From contig NZ_JAMFTN010000023.1 in assembly GCF_023922585.1 (NCBI RefSeq), positions 1 to 64,000 of the forward strand: a stretch of 64,000 nucleotides of DNA. The letters run 5' to 3'. Source of the DNA: Aliidiomarina quisquiliarum (GTDB taxonomy: Bacteria; Pseudomonadota; Gammaproteobacteria; Enterobacterales; Alteromonadaceae). The position numbers were made by a program, and so were the translations under genes. A model generated the notes under the pieces. The model saw only the letters and a list, made by a program, of their open reading frames with translations, was not told where the DNA came from and did no database searches. This document shows positions 54,266-63,463 of this stretch, in pieces. Each line of letters begins with the position of its first letter. Within the stretch, counting starts at the first letter, position 1.

Positions 54266-54754
54266 TCAGTCATCGGTGTCACGGTAAAATTGCTTAAACT
54301 TGCCACTCATAGCAAGCGGCTCTAAATCGAGCACCGCTATACCCGACGTTGGAAAAAGTGGCGGTTGAATACCGGCGTCTAAATAATTGACCAAGTAACA
54401 CACAAAAGGCATGTGCGACACTACCAGAATAGACTCTGCCGGTTCAATTTGTAGCCGAGCGAGTAATGCGCCAGCAAATAGCTGCGGATCACTTTCAGGC
54501 ATTACTTCATTACTTTGCTCTATCACTTCTATAGGCAGCTGGTGCGCCACGTGCTTAAACGTTTGCTGTGCCCGCACGTAAGGGCTAACAATGGCTAAGT
54601 CTATTTTAGGCTGCTGAATACTCAGCCACTGAGCAGCTTTTTCAGCTTCTGCATGACCCGCCGAAGTAAGCACACGAGCAGCGTCGGCGCCTGGCAAACC
54701 ATAACCAGCACGAGGAGGCTCAGCTTCTCCGTGTCGCATTACATACAACTTCAT
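54266..54754 (-). CDS. sixA: Phosphohistidine phosphatase SixA
   Basis: 162 residues from ATG 54754, chosen because AGGGG is about 9 bases upstream; the ATG at 54760 is too close. LYVMRHGEAEPPRAG carries the R-H-G signature of the histidine-phosphatase superfamily. DLAIVSPYVRAQQTF and ILVVSHMPFVCYLVNYL (second His) complete it. SixA removes phosphate from histidine-containing phosphotransfer proteins such as those of ArcB or the nitrogen PTS. It is located between rnfH and prmB. Confidence 0.9.
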   Translation of the reverse strand: MKLYVMRHGEAEPPRAGYGLPGADAARVLTSAGHAEAEKAAQWLSIQQPKIDLAIVSPYVRAQQTFKHVAHQLPIEVIEQSNEVMPESDPQLFAGALLARLQIEPAESILVVSHMPFVCYLVNYLDAGIQPPLFPTSGIAVLDLEPLAMSGKFKQFYRDTDD

Positions 54755-54766
54755 GACCATATACCC

Positions 54767-55135
54767 CTACTCATTTTCTGAGTTTGAAGCCGTGCCAGTT
54801 TGGCGCATTCTATCTGGGCGGCCACCGGTGGTTTGATCAGCTCGCCCTTCTTCTTTTGCTCGCTCCGCTCGACGCCGCCGGTTTTCTTTCGGATCAGCGA
54901 TCAATGGGCGATAAATTTCAATGCGGTCATGGTTTTTAACTATATCGGTTAGCTTACAGCTACGATTCCAAATTCCCACTCGGTTTTTTTCTACTTTCAT
55001 GTCGGGAAAATATCGTTGCATACCAGAAAGCTCAATGGCTCGTTCCACTGTTGTTCCTGCTGGTACACTAATATTGAGTATTTTTTGTCGCTCCGGCGTG
55101 CCGTAAACTACTTCAATACTTATATTATTTGCCAT
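54767..55135 (-). CDS. rnfH: RnfH-family protein
   Basis: 122 residues from ATG 55135. That start is chosen because family members begin close to ISIEVVYGTPERQKILNISVP. The beta-grasp (ubiquitin-like) fold is shown by GTTVERAIELSGM, GIWNRSCKLTDIVKNHDRIEIYRPL and the basic C-terminal tail DPKENRRRRAERAKE. It was called RatB in the ratAB operon; its function is uncertain. It overlaps the end of ratA by 11 bases. Confidence 0.9.
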   Translation of the reverse strand: MANNISIEVVYGTPERQKILNISVPAGTTVERAIELSGMQRYFPDMKVEKNRVGIWNRSCKLTDIVKNHDRIEIYRPLIADPKENRRRRAERAKEEGRADQTTGGRPDRMRQTGTASNSENE

Positions 55136-55565
55136 GACCATAAACCTGCCGCGCCCGTTGGGCAAATGCGTCCACCATACGTGAAGTAACCTCGTTAAAC
55201 ACTTTACCGAAGGCAAAGTGTAACAGTTTGCTAGAAAACTCAAAGTCGAGCCGCAAGGTTACTTTGCAAGCATCTGCAGCTAAGGCTTGAAATTCCCAGC
55301 TCCCGGACAATCGCTTAAAAGGCCCATCTACCAGCTCAAGCCTAACCTCAGTAGGCTTAGTTAATATATTTCGCGTCGTGAAGGCATGGCGGATACCCGC
55401 CTTGCTAATAGACAGCTCGGCAACGATTTCTTGTTCTGTTTCACTGATAATACGTGACGCTTCACAACTAGGGACAAACTCTGGATAACGCGCCACATCA
55501 TTTACTAGCAAGAACATTTGATAATCGCTATAAGGTACGAGCGCGCTTCGCTCAATTCGAGACAT
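55125..55565 (-). CDS. ratA: RatA / COQ10-like START-domain protein
   Basis: 146 residues, polyketide-cyclase/START fold. The sequence SALVPYSDYQMFLLVNDVARYPEFVPSCEAS is the family hallmark. KAGIRHAFTTRN, VDGPFKRLSGSWEF and LHFAFGKVFNEVTSRMVDAFAQRA follow. Homologues act as ubiquinone-binding chaperones (COQ10), and in E. coli RatA was reported to inhibit ribosomal subunit association. It diverges from smpB, the conserved gammaproteobacterial arrangement. Confidence 0.93.
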   Translation of the reverse strand: MSRIERSALVPYSDYQMFLLVNDVARYPEFVPSCEASRIISETEQEIVAELSISKAGIRHAFTTRNILTKPTEVRLELVDGPFKRLSGSWEFQALAADACKVTLRLDFEFSSKLLHFAFGKVFNEVTSRMVDAFAQRARQVYGHGK

Positions 55566-55691
55566 TACTTAAGTCCTAAATTTACGACAAAATAAACGAA
55601 GCAAGCATTCTACATCGAGCCACGACGACTTTATAGCATTGTAATTATTCTTTCCCCTTTTCTGTTGCGCTGCAAAAGGTATAATAGGCCT

Positions 55692-56165
55692 ATGAAATCA
55701 AAAAAATCAGCTAATAACACCATTGCCTTGAATAAAAAGGCCCGCCATGAATACTTCCTTGAAGATAAATTTGAAGCGGGTATTGAACTGCAAGGCTGGG
55801 AAGTAAAAAGTATTCGCCAAGGCAAAGTAAATATTGCCGACAGCTACGTGATCCTGAAAGATGGGGAAGCTTTTCTATTTGGCTCTCACATCCAACCGCT
55901 GCAAAGTGCCTCATCGCACGTTGTGTGCGATCCTGAACGTACGCGTAAACTTTTATTGAAAAAACGTGAATTAAGTACGTTAATGAATAAAGTTGATCGC
56001 GAAGGCTACGCCATTGTTGCCACCGCTATGTACTGGAAAAAATGCTGGGTTAAACTAGAAATTTACCTCGCAAAAGGTAAAAAGGCTCATGACAAGCGTG
56101 ACACTATTAAAGATCGTGACTGGGCCCGCGAGAAAGAGCGTATGCTGAAACACAAAGTAGGTTAA
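55692..56165 (+). CDS. smpB: SsrA-binding protein SmpB
   Basis: 157 residues from ATG 55692; nine extra upstream codons (from 55665) are unconserved. [45 protein letters not shown], and the C-terminal [21 protein letters not shown] are the standard SmpB features. It delivers tmRNA to stalled ribosomes. The ssrA gene is not next to it in this window, although it often is in relatives. The stop lies inside the hairpin at 56160. Confidence 0.95.
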   Translation: MKSKKSANNTIALNKKARHEYFLEDKFEAGIELQGWEVKSIRQGKVNIADSYVILKDGEAFLFGSHIQPLQSASSHVVCDPERTRKLLLKKRELSTLMNKVDREGYAIVATAMYWKKCWVKLEIYLAKGKKAHDKRDTIKDRDWAREKERMLKHKVG

Positions 56166-56182
56166 CGGCAGTACCGTTAACC
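56160..56182. terminator. Hairpin at the smpB stop codon
   Basis: GGTTAACGG and CCGTTAACC pair exactly around CAGTA, taking in the smpB TAA. Only weak T-richness follows on the plus strand, so termination is likely but modest. The minus-strand gene at 56191 converges on it. Confidence 0.55.
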
Positions 56183-56190
56183 CTTGCTTA

Positions 56191-57678
56191 TCAATTCAGG
56201 CAACTGCAGCGCCCTTCTATTGTTTGCCACTGGCCATTAGTACCACAAGAAGCAAATAATTCGCAGCGCATAAATGTTGTTTGGCCTGATGCACGACATT
56301 GCTGGTAAACCATACCACTCCAAAAATAGAGTTCGCCACCTGGGTGTTCCGGTAAATAAAAGGTGTAGCTCATGGTAGGCGCTGAATCCCCAACAGTTAC
56401 GGTATGGTTTTCTGGTGCGCACGAAAGAGCGCTTACTTGCCAGCGAATAGGCGTTATAAGCCGCGTGTACACTGCTGCATTTTTCTCGCTGTAAATGTCT
56501 ACTTGCAAATCAAATGCTAGCTCATCCATATTTGCTAAGGTACTCGACAGCTGGCAACGTAACTGCCCCTGCTGCCTTGCTGGTATACTTGGTGCTGAGC
56601 AGCTTACTGCTACACCCGTAGGCGCTGAAAGCCGGACTCCACAGCCATGAATACACAAGCCAACATTAATAGTAATTTCAGCTTCAAAGTGTATTGCTTG
56701 CTGCTCTAACTGACAATTTTTACAGCTTTGAATTACCGCGTTTGGTTTAACTGGCGCAAGGCACCATAATGTTTCTTCAATGCAGTAATAAATAGACTGC
56801 TCAAGCCCTGCCAATTGACTATAAATCGTATTTAAACGCACCCGCGCATCGCCTTGTAACTGAACCGGCTGATAAGCCTTAACCTGCTCCGCGGCAATAT
56901 TAAAAGCGGAGCTTATTTTCGCTGTAGCTGTAGCCACTGTTGAATTTTCTAACGTTGCAGAGCCAACTGCAGCGGAACCCACCTTGCTCGTCAGTATTTC
57001 TGCAGCAACAGCTGCGGTTTGCTCATTAGTAACCTTTACTGCTTGCAAGCTAGTTACATTAAGCGCCTGCCCTTGCCGAATATGTTGTGTTTCTAACACT
57101 GTTGCCGTTAAATGTTCGCTGTTTAATTGGCTGCTCTGTAATTGATGGAAATGCACCTGGTCACCTTCTAAAGTACCTATATTCACCCCCTTGGTACTAT
57201 TACTAACCAAGTTTGTGGCCATGGGTAAGTGCGGTCGGTAGTGTCGGTCTAACCATAAATCATTTTCTCCACTGACCGTATCTTCAGGTAGCTGCAGCTT
57301 TACCGCTGAGCCTTCAGCGATACTATGAACCATGCGCTCACTTAATTGGCTTGCCTGCCGTGGCGATCCTGTTTCCACCACTAGGCTCACTGGGTTTATT
57401 TCAATTTGTGCAGCAATACCCTGTTGCACAAGCGCTGTTAGCCATTGCTGTACATTTAAGCTTGTTTGCCATGCCAGCCAGCTTTGTTCTTCAGGCTTGT
57501 CTCGTGCCAGCCAAAATAATTGCACTCGCGCTTGATGTAGTTGGTATTGATACCTGCCTTCAAACTCTAACTGTTGCCGATGCAAGCTATTTAAGTGCAG
57601 TAACCAAATTACCGAAAAGCTTGCCATAAACAGCGTGACGAAGGTAACAAGCACAAAGCCGCTGTTATTTTTATTCAA
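56191..57678 (-). CDS. Large pseudopilin-like protein of the Tad locus
   Basis: 495 residues. The N-terminus NNSGFVLVTFVTLFMASFS followed by a charged helix resembles type IV pseudopilins of the GspK/PilX kind: cleavage after Gly, hydrophobic helix, and no Glu at position 5. The rest is long for a pilin, with a Val/Ala/Thr-rich repeat-like region (about 170-270) and a Cys-rich C-terminus of at least fourteen Cys in the last 200 residues. It could be a minor tip pilin or adhesin. Its start overlaps the stop of the TPR lipoprotein gene by 4 bases. The protein is not a standard TadE, TadF or TadG; its role is inferred from the locus. Confidence 0.6.
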   Translation of the reverse strand: MNKNNSGFVLVTFVTLFMASFSVIWLLHLNSLHRQQLEFEGRYQYQLHQARVQLFWLARDKPEEQSWLAWQTSLNVQQWLTALVQQGIAAQIEINPVSLVVETGSPRQASQLSERMVHSIAEGSAVKLQLPEDTVSGENDLWLDRHYRPHLPMATNLVSNSTKGVNIGTLEGDQVHFHQLQSSQLNSEHLTATVLETQHIRQGQALNVTSLQAVKVTNEQTAAVAAEILTSKVGSAAVGSATLENSTVATATAKISSAFNIAAEQVKAYQPVQLQGDARVRLNTIYSQLAGLEQSIYYCIEETLWCLAPVKPNAVIQSCKNCQLEQQAIHFEAEITINVGLCIHGCGVRLSAPTGVAVSCSAPSIPARQQGQLRCQLSSTLANMDELAFDLQVDIYSEKNAAVYTRLITPIRWQVSALSCAPENHTVTVGDSAPTMSYTFYLPEHPGGELYFWSGMVYQQCRASGQTTFMRCELFASCGTNGQWQTIEGRCSCLN

Positions 57679-58112
57679 AGCGTCAGTGGCTCCATAGGTT
57701 TACCTGTTTGTAGTTCCAACAACCACAACAGTAACGGTAAGGGGGCGTCATTATCCATTTGCCCGTCGGCTTCAATTAACGCTTCAGTTGCTAGCCGCAA
57801 ATGACTGATAGCTAGGTGATACCAACTCGGCCCATGAGCTGGATCAAGTCGTGTCGCTGTTTCATACGCCTGCTGCGCAGCAGCGTAATCATGTGTGCGC
57901 ATAAGCACTTGGCCCAGCATTAACCAAGACGCTGAGTCACTCCCTTGTTGCTTTAAACGATTCCTTAACAAGGCTTCCGTTGCAGTTAAGTCGCCTCGTT
58001 TATATGCTTGTTGAATGCGCGATTCGGTTAACTGCAATGCATAGTCCGACTCGCCAACAGCACTACAACCCAGCATAAAGCAGGTAGTTACAACGACAAT
58101 TAGTTCCCTCAT
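57675..58112 (-). CDS. TPR lipoprotein (TadD-like)
   Basis: 145 residues. The lipobox FMLGC (Cys16) is followed by two or three tetratricopeptide repeats: DLTATEALLRNRLKQQGSDSASWLMLGQ, then HDYAAAQQAYETATRLDPAHGPSWYHLA. TadD is the outer-membrane pilotin-like lipoprotein of Tad systems with such repeats. Location inside the Tad locus, between the DUF192 and pseudopilin genes, supports this. It is shorter than most TadD proteins. Confidence 0.75.
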   Translation of the reverse strand: MRELIVVVTTCFMLGCSAVGESDYALQLTESRIQQAYKRGDLTATEALLRNRLKQQGSDSASWLMLGQVLMRTHDYAAAQQAYETATRLDPAHGPSWYHLAISHLRLATEALIEADGQMDNDAPLPLLLWLLELQTGKPMEPLTL

Positions 58113-58123
58113 TTAACATATCC

Positions 58124-58459
58124 TTATATTAAAAGATTGAGTTGCTGCCGCAAACAAGTTAAGGCGCCCGCGGGCAATTCAATTGCACTATGCGCCTGCC
58201 TACAGCTTAAAATACGATTGGGCCGCACTTTAAAGTCTAAACGAACAATTTCATTTTTTTTGTTCAGCCAAATAACGTCAAATGACTGTTTTACCGTGAA
58301 CGTTTGAATAGACGAGCAAGGTTTCAGCCAAACACCATCGCACTTTCCGCGGGCTCGCCAGCCTAGTAATCGCGCCCTAAAACTAGTAGCAGTATGCAGA
58401 TTAAACTGGCTGTTGCAGCCCAACTTAAGCACCACGTTATTCGTTTTATAGGAGTCCAT
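58124..58459 (-). CDS. DUF192 family protein
   Basis: 111 residues. ATSFRARLLGWRARGKCDGVWLKPCSSIQTFTVKQSFDVIWLNKKNEIVRLDF matches DUF192: its R-x-x-G-W and P-C-x-S-I-x-T-F pattern, with a Phe-Asp-Val-Ile-Trp-Leu strand. The usual His-Thr-Phe-Trp/Met is Gln-Thr-Phe here. No signal peptide is visible. DUF192 genes occur in several Tad loci, but the function is unknown. It sits 3 bases after tadC and 11 bases before the TPR gene, so it is part of the operon. Confidence 0.8.
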   Translation of the reverse strand: MDSYKTNNVVLKLGCNSQFNLHTATSFRARLLGWRARGKCDGVWLKPCSSIQTFTVKQSFDVIWLNKKNEIVRLDFKVRPNRILSCRQAHSAIELPAGALTCLRQQLNLLI

Positions 58460-58462
58460 GCT

Positions 58463-59263
58463 TTAGCCTCCTATAGTTATTTTCGCAATGATAATGCCGA
58501 CAAAGGGCAAAATAGTGGCGGGGAAAATGCAGATGGCTAAGGGGCCAAGCAAACGCACAGGCGCTTCTTGTGCATACTGTTCAATTTCTGCAGCAGTTAT
58601 TTCACGGCGAGTTTTGGCTTGCTGCTCTAATAGCGGTGCTAAGCTATTCCCTTGCTGGCTTGACTGCAGCAACAAATTCGCAAATAACCGTATTTCAGGG
58701 CGAGGTAAGCGACTACAAAACAGATCTAGGGCATTGGCTAAGCTTGTTCCCATGCGAATGTCTTGTAACACAATTTGTAATTCATCTTGCAGAGCATTGC
58801 TACGATTCCGGCTCATGCCACGCTGTAATGCCGAAACTAACGGGATACCCGTAGCCAGAAGCATAGCTAAAGCGTCCATCATTACGGGTAATGCCAACAC
58901 CGCTTGCCGTTGCCTAGCAGCAGCACTACGCCCGGCATTAATAAGAGGTAGCCAAGACCAAAAAACTACAAACAAGCCTAGCACTTGTACTATTCCAATT
59001 GGGCTAAACAATACGCCTGTTATTCCTATGGTGGTCATTACACTAGCTTTGCCAAACCATAACTTAACCCCCTGCTTTGTGTACCCAGCCAAAGTCATGG
59101 TTTTTTTGAACCTGCGTTGTAGTGTTCTTGGTAATTTGCCAAATAAGAACACGCACCATTTGGGCCACCAAAATGCATGGCCATAGCTACTACTAAACCA
59201 AGCTGTGAGCGACGCCGATAGGCCCCACACACTCATGCCCATAGCTACAACAAACACATTCAT
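58463..59263 (-). CDS. tadC: Tad pilus inner-membrane platform protein TadC
   Basis: 266 residues of the T2SSF family. It has membrane segments at the N-terminus (VFVVAMGMSVWGLSASL), in the middle (ITGVLFSPIGIVQVLGLFVVFWSW) and at the C-terminus (LGPLAICIFPATILPFVGIIIAKI). Between them is the cytoplasmic T2SSF domain (ALAMLLATGIPLVSALQRGMSRN and LFANLLLQSSQQGNSLAPLLEQQA). With TadB it forms the platform for the TadA motor. Its start overlaps the tadB stop by 4 bases. Confidence 0.9.
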   Translation of the reverse strand: MNVFVVAMGMSVWGLSASLTAWFSSSYGHAFWWPKWCVFLFGKLPRTLQRRFKKTMTLAGYTKQGVKLWFGKASVMTTIGITGVLFSPIGIVQVLGLFVVFWSWLPLINAGRSAAARQRQAVLALPVMMDALAMLLATGIPLVSALQRGMSRNRSNALQDELQIVLQDIRMGTSLANALDLFCSRLPRPEIRLFANLLLQSSQQGNSLAPLLEQQAKTRREITAAEIEQYAQEAPVRLLGPLAICIFPATILPFVGIIIAKITIGG

Positions 59264-60111
59264 AACGGCACCTCAATGTTTACCGTACGTTTTATTAGCC
59301 AATGCCCCACCACAATCAGTAACACCATAGTTGCCAGCAAGATCCAGCCTAATGGCGTGCTCATCAAGTGTTCCATTGCTATTGGCTCTAGAAACCACAA
59401 TGCCGTAGCAAGAAAAAAGGGTAGCCCCGACATAACTTTGCCTTGCATTTTGCCTTGTGCTGAAAGGCTATGTACACGCCGTGCTAGCTGCGCTCGCGAC
59501 CGTAAACTAGCTGAAATTTGCTCTAACAATCGGGCTTGCTGACCACCGGACTCTTGCCCCAACAATAAGCCTGTAACCATGCGCTCTAGCTCGTCGGAAG
59601 GAAGCCTTTGGTATAGCGCCAGCAATGCATCGGCTAAGCTTGAGCCTAAACGCAAACTACGCGACACTAAGCTGAACTCTTGGGATAAAGGCGCCGCTGC
59701 ATTGCTGCGAACAAAGTGTATAGCACCCGCCACCGTGCCGCCGGTTCGAAGCGTGTTGGCTATTAGCATGCAAGCGTCGGGTAGTTGTGCCACAAACCGT
59801 TTTCTTCTGTTTTTAACCAGGCGCTTATAGATATAAGGCGGCAATATGGCTGTGCCCGTTAAAAGCACAATAGCCATAATCCAACTTACCTTGAATACCA
59901 ACAGTACTGTAGTCAGAAAAAGCACTAACAGAGCCCAAAAAACTAATAGTTGCCTTGCCGGCAAAAACATAAACAGTTCTGCTAGCCCACGTTGCAAGCG
60001 CACCTCGTATTCAGTTTCAACTCGTTTCACTAAATACTTAAAGGTAATTACCGCTACCGCTAGCACCGCCGTACTTAAGGCCCAAACAAGAACAATGATA
60101 ATGGCTGCCAT
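59260..60111 (-). CDS. tadB: Tad pilus inner-membrane platform protein TadB
   Basis: 283 residues from ATG 60111, which overlaps the tadA stop as TAATG and has GAAGG nine bases upstream; a GTG nine codons earlier is an alternative. The N-terminal and middle membrane helices (LVFWALLVLFLTTVLLVF, IMAIVLLTGTAILPP) are followed by a T2SSF domain: LPDACMLIANTLRTGGTVAGAIHFV and ELERMVTGLLLGQESGGQQARLLEQI. The C-terminus ends in two helices. It is paralogous to tadC, as in all Tad systems. Confidence 0.9.
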   Translation of the reverse strand: MAAIIIVLVWALSTAVLAVAVITFKYLVKRVETEYEVRLQRGLAELFMFLPARQLLVFWALLVLFLTTVLLVFKVSWIMAIVLLTGTAILPPYIYKRLVKNRRKRFVAQLPDACMLIANTLRTGGTVAGAIHFVRSNAAAPLSQEFSLVSRSLRLGSSLADALLALYQRLPSDELERMVTGLLLGQESGGQQARLLEQISASLRSRAQLARRVHSLSAQGKMQGKVMSGLPFFLATALWFLEPIAMEHLMSTPLGWILLATMVLLIVVGHWLIKRTVNIEVPL

Positions 60112-61352
60112 TAATTTAACCCTTCGCTTATTAAGCACTTCATTAAGCGTGCTTTGTCTGCTTCCGCAGCCTGACTAACAAACAACGGTATTTCACCACA
60201 GGCATTATGCTTGTGTTGCATGTCGTTCCATTTAAATATTTCTGAGAGCCTCACCACCTCCCCTTCCATACCTTGTACTTCGGTAATAGAAGTAATTCGC
60301 CGCTTGCCTTGCGCATCTCGGGATATTTGCACCACTAACTGCACCGCACTTGCAACCTGTTGTCGAACCGCTAAAAGAGGTAAGTCGATGCCCGCCATAA
60401 GCACCATGGTTTCTAGCCGGCGTAAGGCATCGCGTGGGGTGTTGGCATGCAAGGTCGTCATCGAACCATCATGGCCTGTATTCATTGCTTGAAGCATATC
60501 GAGACTTTCGCCACCACGACACTCGCCAACGATAATGCGATCTGGCCGCATACGTAACGCATTCATAACTAACTGGCGAATACTTATACTGCCTTCGCCC
60601 TCTTGGTTCGCTGGTCGTGATTCTAGGCGTACCAAATTTTCTTTGTGCAAAGACAATTCAGCCGCATCTTCTATGGTGACAATACGCTCCCTAGCAGGAA
60701 TAGAGTCTGCTAGAACATTTAATAAGGTAGTTTTGCCACTACCGGTACCACCACTAATCATAATGTTCTGTTTCACACGTACTGCATGAGCAAGTACGGT
60801 TGCCATGGCTTCATTACAACTGCCGTTGGCAACTAAGTCTGCTAGTAATAGCCGCGTTTGTGAGAACTTACGAATAGTAATAGAGCTACCGTCGATGGCT
60901 AATGGTGGAATAACGGCATTAACCCGCGAGCCACAAGCTAAGCGTGCATCTACCATTGGTGAACTTTCATCAATCCGGCGGCCAAGCGGGGTTACAATAC
61001 GCTCGATTGCTCGCCGTACACTCACCTCATCATTAAATGTAACGTCGGAACGCTGTAATTGGCCATTCTGCTCAATGAATACCGTGTCATACCGATTCAC
61101 CATTATTTCAGACACCTTGTCATTGCGAAGCAAAGATTCTAAAGGACCAAGCCCAAGCAAGTCGTCGAGTGCACGATCAATAAGCCCTTCTTTATCTTGT
61201 TCTAGACTATAACCAGGCACCTGCTCTGCCACGCTTCGAATTATATCGGCTAAATAGGTACGCACTTCGTCATCTGAAAAGTGATCTATTTTTGCACGGT
61301 GCAAATCAAGCACCGTAAGTGCCTGCTGCTTTAATTGTTGAAAGACATCCAT
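60111..61352 (-). CDS. tadA: Tad pilus assembly ATPase TadA (CpaF)
   Basis: 413 residues from ATG 61352, which has AAGGAG six bases before it; a TTG at 61367 would start inside that site. Motifs are the N-terminal DDLLGLGPLESLLRNDKVSEIMVN, the Walker A MISGGTGSGKTTLLNVL (about residue 205), IVTIEDAAELSLHKEN (Asp box), RMRPDRIIVGECRGGESLDMLQAMNTGHDGSMTTLHAN (Walker B and His box). It is the hexameric motor that drives both pilus extension and retraction in Tad systems. Confidence 0.93.
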   Translation of the reverse strand: MDVFQQLKQQALTVLDLHRAKIDHFSDDEVRTYLADIIRSVAEQVPGYSLEQDKEGLIDRALDDLLGLGPLESLLRNDKVSEIMVNRYDTVFIEQNGQLQRSDVTFNDEVSVRRAIERIVTPLGRRIDESSPMVDARLACGSRVNAVIPPLAIDGSSITIRKFSQTRLLLADLVANGSCNEAMATVLAHAVRVKQNIMISGGTGSGKTTLLNVLADSIPARERIVTIEDAAELSLHKENLVRLESRPANQEGEGSISIRQLVMNALRMRPDRIIVGECRGGESLDMLQAMNTGHDGSMTTLHANTPRDALRRLETMVLMAGIDLPLLAVRQQVASAVQLVVQISRDAQGKRRITSITEVQGMEGEVVRLSEIFKWNDMQHKHNACGEIPLFVSQAAEADKARLMKCLISEGLN

Positions 61353-61367
61353 GTCTCGCTCCTTCAA

Positions 61368-62696
61368 TTAAATCGCTTGTGCCGTTAATCCGCGGCAACC
61401 AGCTAGGTTCAAATGAGCTCGGTACGCACGGGTACGTTGGGTGCGACGATGTTGGCGTTGCTCTTCTTCAGCTACTAGCCGCGGGGTAATAAAAACTAAC
61501 AACTCGGTGTCTTGTCGTGAATCTTCGTGCCCTGATGTAAGCCCAGTAAACATACTCCAAACATTTCTATGTCCTGGCAGACCACTGCGCTGGGTTTGGC
61601 TTTCGGTACTTTTCAAGCCAGAAAGAACCACTGTTTCTCGAGCCGGAAGTACAACCACTGAACGGCTTCGGCGTGTTAGTAGGCCTGGTACACCTTGCAC
61701 TGCAACCGCATGGTCAATACGGCTAAGCTCTGCTTCTATTTCGGTCCGAAGAAAACCATTATTTTGAATATCAACCGCGGTCACTATTTTAATGCCGTAG
61801 GGATGAAAGGTAACATCCATGGCACCGTCTTTATTTAATTGCGGAATAGGTAATTCACCCCCGGCTAAAAAATTAGCCTGTTCGCCAGACTCTAGTCGCA
61901 GGCGTGGGGTAGCCAAAATACGTGCTTCACCGCGCTCTTCAAGCAACCTAAGCGTAGACGACAAGCTGGTTTGTAAGCCAACATAGCCATTTAGACCAGA
62001 CCAAGATTGCTGCCCAAGCTCGGCTATATTAGGCTGCCAAGCTTCTGACTGATCATTAAACAGGCGAAAGCTACGCCCTCCTAACCAATCGGAAAGCAAA
62101 CCCACCGCCGGCCCTTGTGCCGCTGGGCTCCACATTAGCCCCTTTTGCTTTAAGTAACTGCGCCTTAATTCGACCACCTGAACTTCCATTTCAACCATGC
62201 GGGGCTGTTGTTCTGCTATTTCTAATTGCGAAATATTAAGTTCACTAAAAGTGTTTGCTAGCGCGGTTAAGCGTTCTCCTTCAGCAGCTGTCGCTTGGCC
62301 ACTTAACCAAATAGTAGAGGGGTTTTGACGACGATAAATAGTGTTACTTTCCACCAACAACTCTAGAAATTGATTTAGCATATAACGTTGCTCTGAATAC
62401 ACAGCAACTGCTATTTCATAATGCTCACCATTTTCTAGCCACCAATGTACTTTGCTTTGCCCAGGTGTTAGGGCAAAAAGTAAAATGTCGCCCTGCCGTA
62501 GTTGCACATTCACTACTTCAGGGTTGGAAATAGCAATTCTGACCACCTCTTCATTACTCGCCATAGTGTTATGGCTTGTTAAAATATGTGAATTGCCCTG
62601 AGTGAGCTTTATTATTTGCTGGTCACCTGCATGAACAGCAGTAGCCAGCAAAGCACCACCGCACCAAAGCAATAATATTAAATATTTCATGGCCAC
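61368..62696 (-). CDS. rcpA: Tad outer-membrane secretin RcpA (CpaC)
   Basis: 442 residues. A signal peptide (LILLLWCGGALLATAVHA) precedes a pilus-secretin N domain with KLTQGNSHIL and VVRIAISNPEVVNVQL. The C-terminal secretin domain contains EERGEARILATPRLRLESGEQANFLAGGELPIP and VPGLLTRRSRSVVVLPARETVVLSGL, and ends near ELLVFITPRLV. It forms the outer-membrane channel through which the Flp pilus passes. It ends 15 bases before the tadA start and overlaps the end of rcpC by 10 bases. Confidence 0.92.
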   Translation of the reverse strand: MAMKYLILLLWCGGALLATAVHAGDQQIIKLTQGNSHILTSHNTMASNEEVVRIAISNPEVVNVQLRQGDILLFALTPGQSKVHWWLENGEHYEIAVAVYSEQRYMLNQFLELLVESNTIYRRQNPSTIWLSGQATAAEGERLTALANTFSELNISQLEIAEQQPRMVEMEVQVVELRRSYLKQKGLMWSPAAQGPAVGLLSDWLGGRSFRLFNDQSEAWQPNIAELGQQSWSGLNGYVGLQTSLSSTLRLLEERGEARILATPRLRLESGEQANFLAGGELPIPQLNKDGAMDVTFHPYGIKIVTAVDIQNNGFLRTEIEAELSRIDHAVAVQGVPGLLTRRSRSVVVLPARETVVLSGLKSTESQTQRSGLPGHRNVWSMFTGLTSGHEDSRQDTELLVFITPRLVAEEEQRQHRRTQRTRAYRAHLNLAGCRGLTAQAI

Positions 62697-63463
62697 TCCT
62701 CATTGGTTTGCACTTGACTACCCGGCTGAATAATTTCAACCGTTAACGGCAAACTTAAAAACTCTGGTCCCACTTCTTTGTGCGCCGTTTGCAACACTGG
62801 CACAAGCTGTTGCTGCTGATGTAAAATCAGTAAGTGAGCATAAGCTTGCACTGGTACTTCAAACACCGCATGAGTAAACGACCGCTGCGAGCCCAAAGCC
62901 CGTTCGTTAGCCGGTAACTGCGGCGCTAAACTAATAAGCCTTACCGAGCTTAATAACCGCCGCCAACGACCTAAATCGGCAGCGTAGAAATCAAACACAT
63001 CACCGTTTTGTATACTATGGGCATGGGTCCAGCTGGCTTCTAATGGCAAAGTAAATGCTGTATGCCCTTTTGCAATTTGCTCACTCAAGGTTTGGCTACT
63101 TTGCTCCACTAAATGTAATTCTTGGATCGCCTTACCACGGTTAATGTGACTAATAACAACTCGACCAACCACTTCTTCAACACGCTCGCCAAAAAATACA
63201 TCTGTGGGTAAAGCAGCGGCAGCTAGTTGGCGTATAGCTAAATGCTCTAATTCAATAGTCACACCGGGCAGAAGGTCTTCGCGCGGCACTATTACTTGAT
63301 GCTCTTCCACTGGCAGGGCAGGTAACCGTGGTCGCTCTTCCACTTTTTGTTCTATATATAGGCCCATGAGCCACCACGTAGCAAAGGCGGCAATAAGCCC
63401 AAGTACAGCGGGCAGCCAAAACCAAAGAGGAATTCGACCAGGCGTTTTACTCGGTGTACTCAT
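62687..63463 (-). CDS. rcpC: RcpC / CpaB-like SAF-domain protein
   Basis: 258 residues. A membrane segment (WFWLPAVLGLIAAFATWWLMGLYI, about residues 12-35) is followed by a SAF domain (VPREDLLPGVTIELEHLAIRQL, then VVISHINRGKAIQELHL). The long C-terminal half is typical of RcpC/CpaB. In Tad systems it is periplasmic and may help secretin assembly or pilin modification. Its start overlaps the upstream gene by 4 bases. Confidence 0.87.
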   Translation of the reverse strand: MSTPSKTPGRIPLWFWLPAVLGLIAAFATWWLMGLYIEQKVEERPRLPALPVEEHQVIVPREDLLPGVTIELEHLAIRQLAAAALPTDVFFGERVEEVVGRVVISHINRGKAIQELHLVEQSSQTLSEQIAKGHTAFTLPLEASWTHAHSIQNGDVFDFYAADLGRWRRLLSSVRLISLAPQLPANERALGSQRSFTHAVFEVPVQAYAHLLILHQQQQLVPVLQTAHKEVGPEFLSLPLTVEIIQPGSQVQTNEEWP

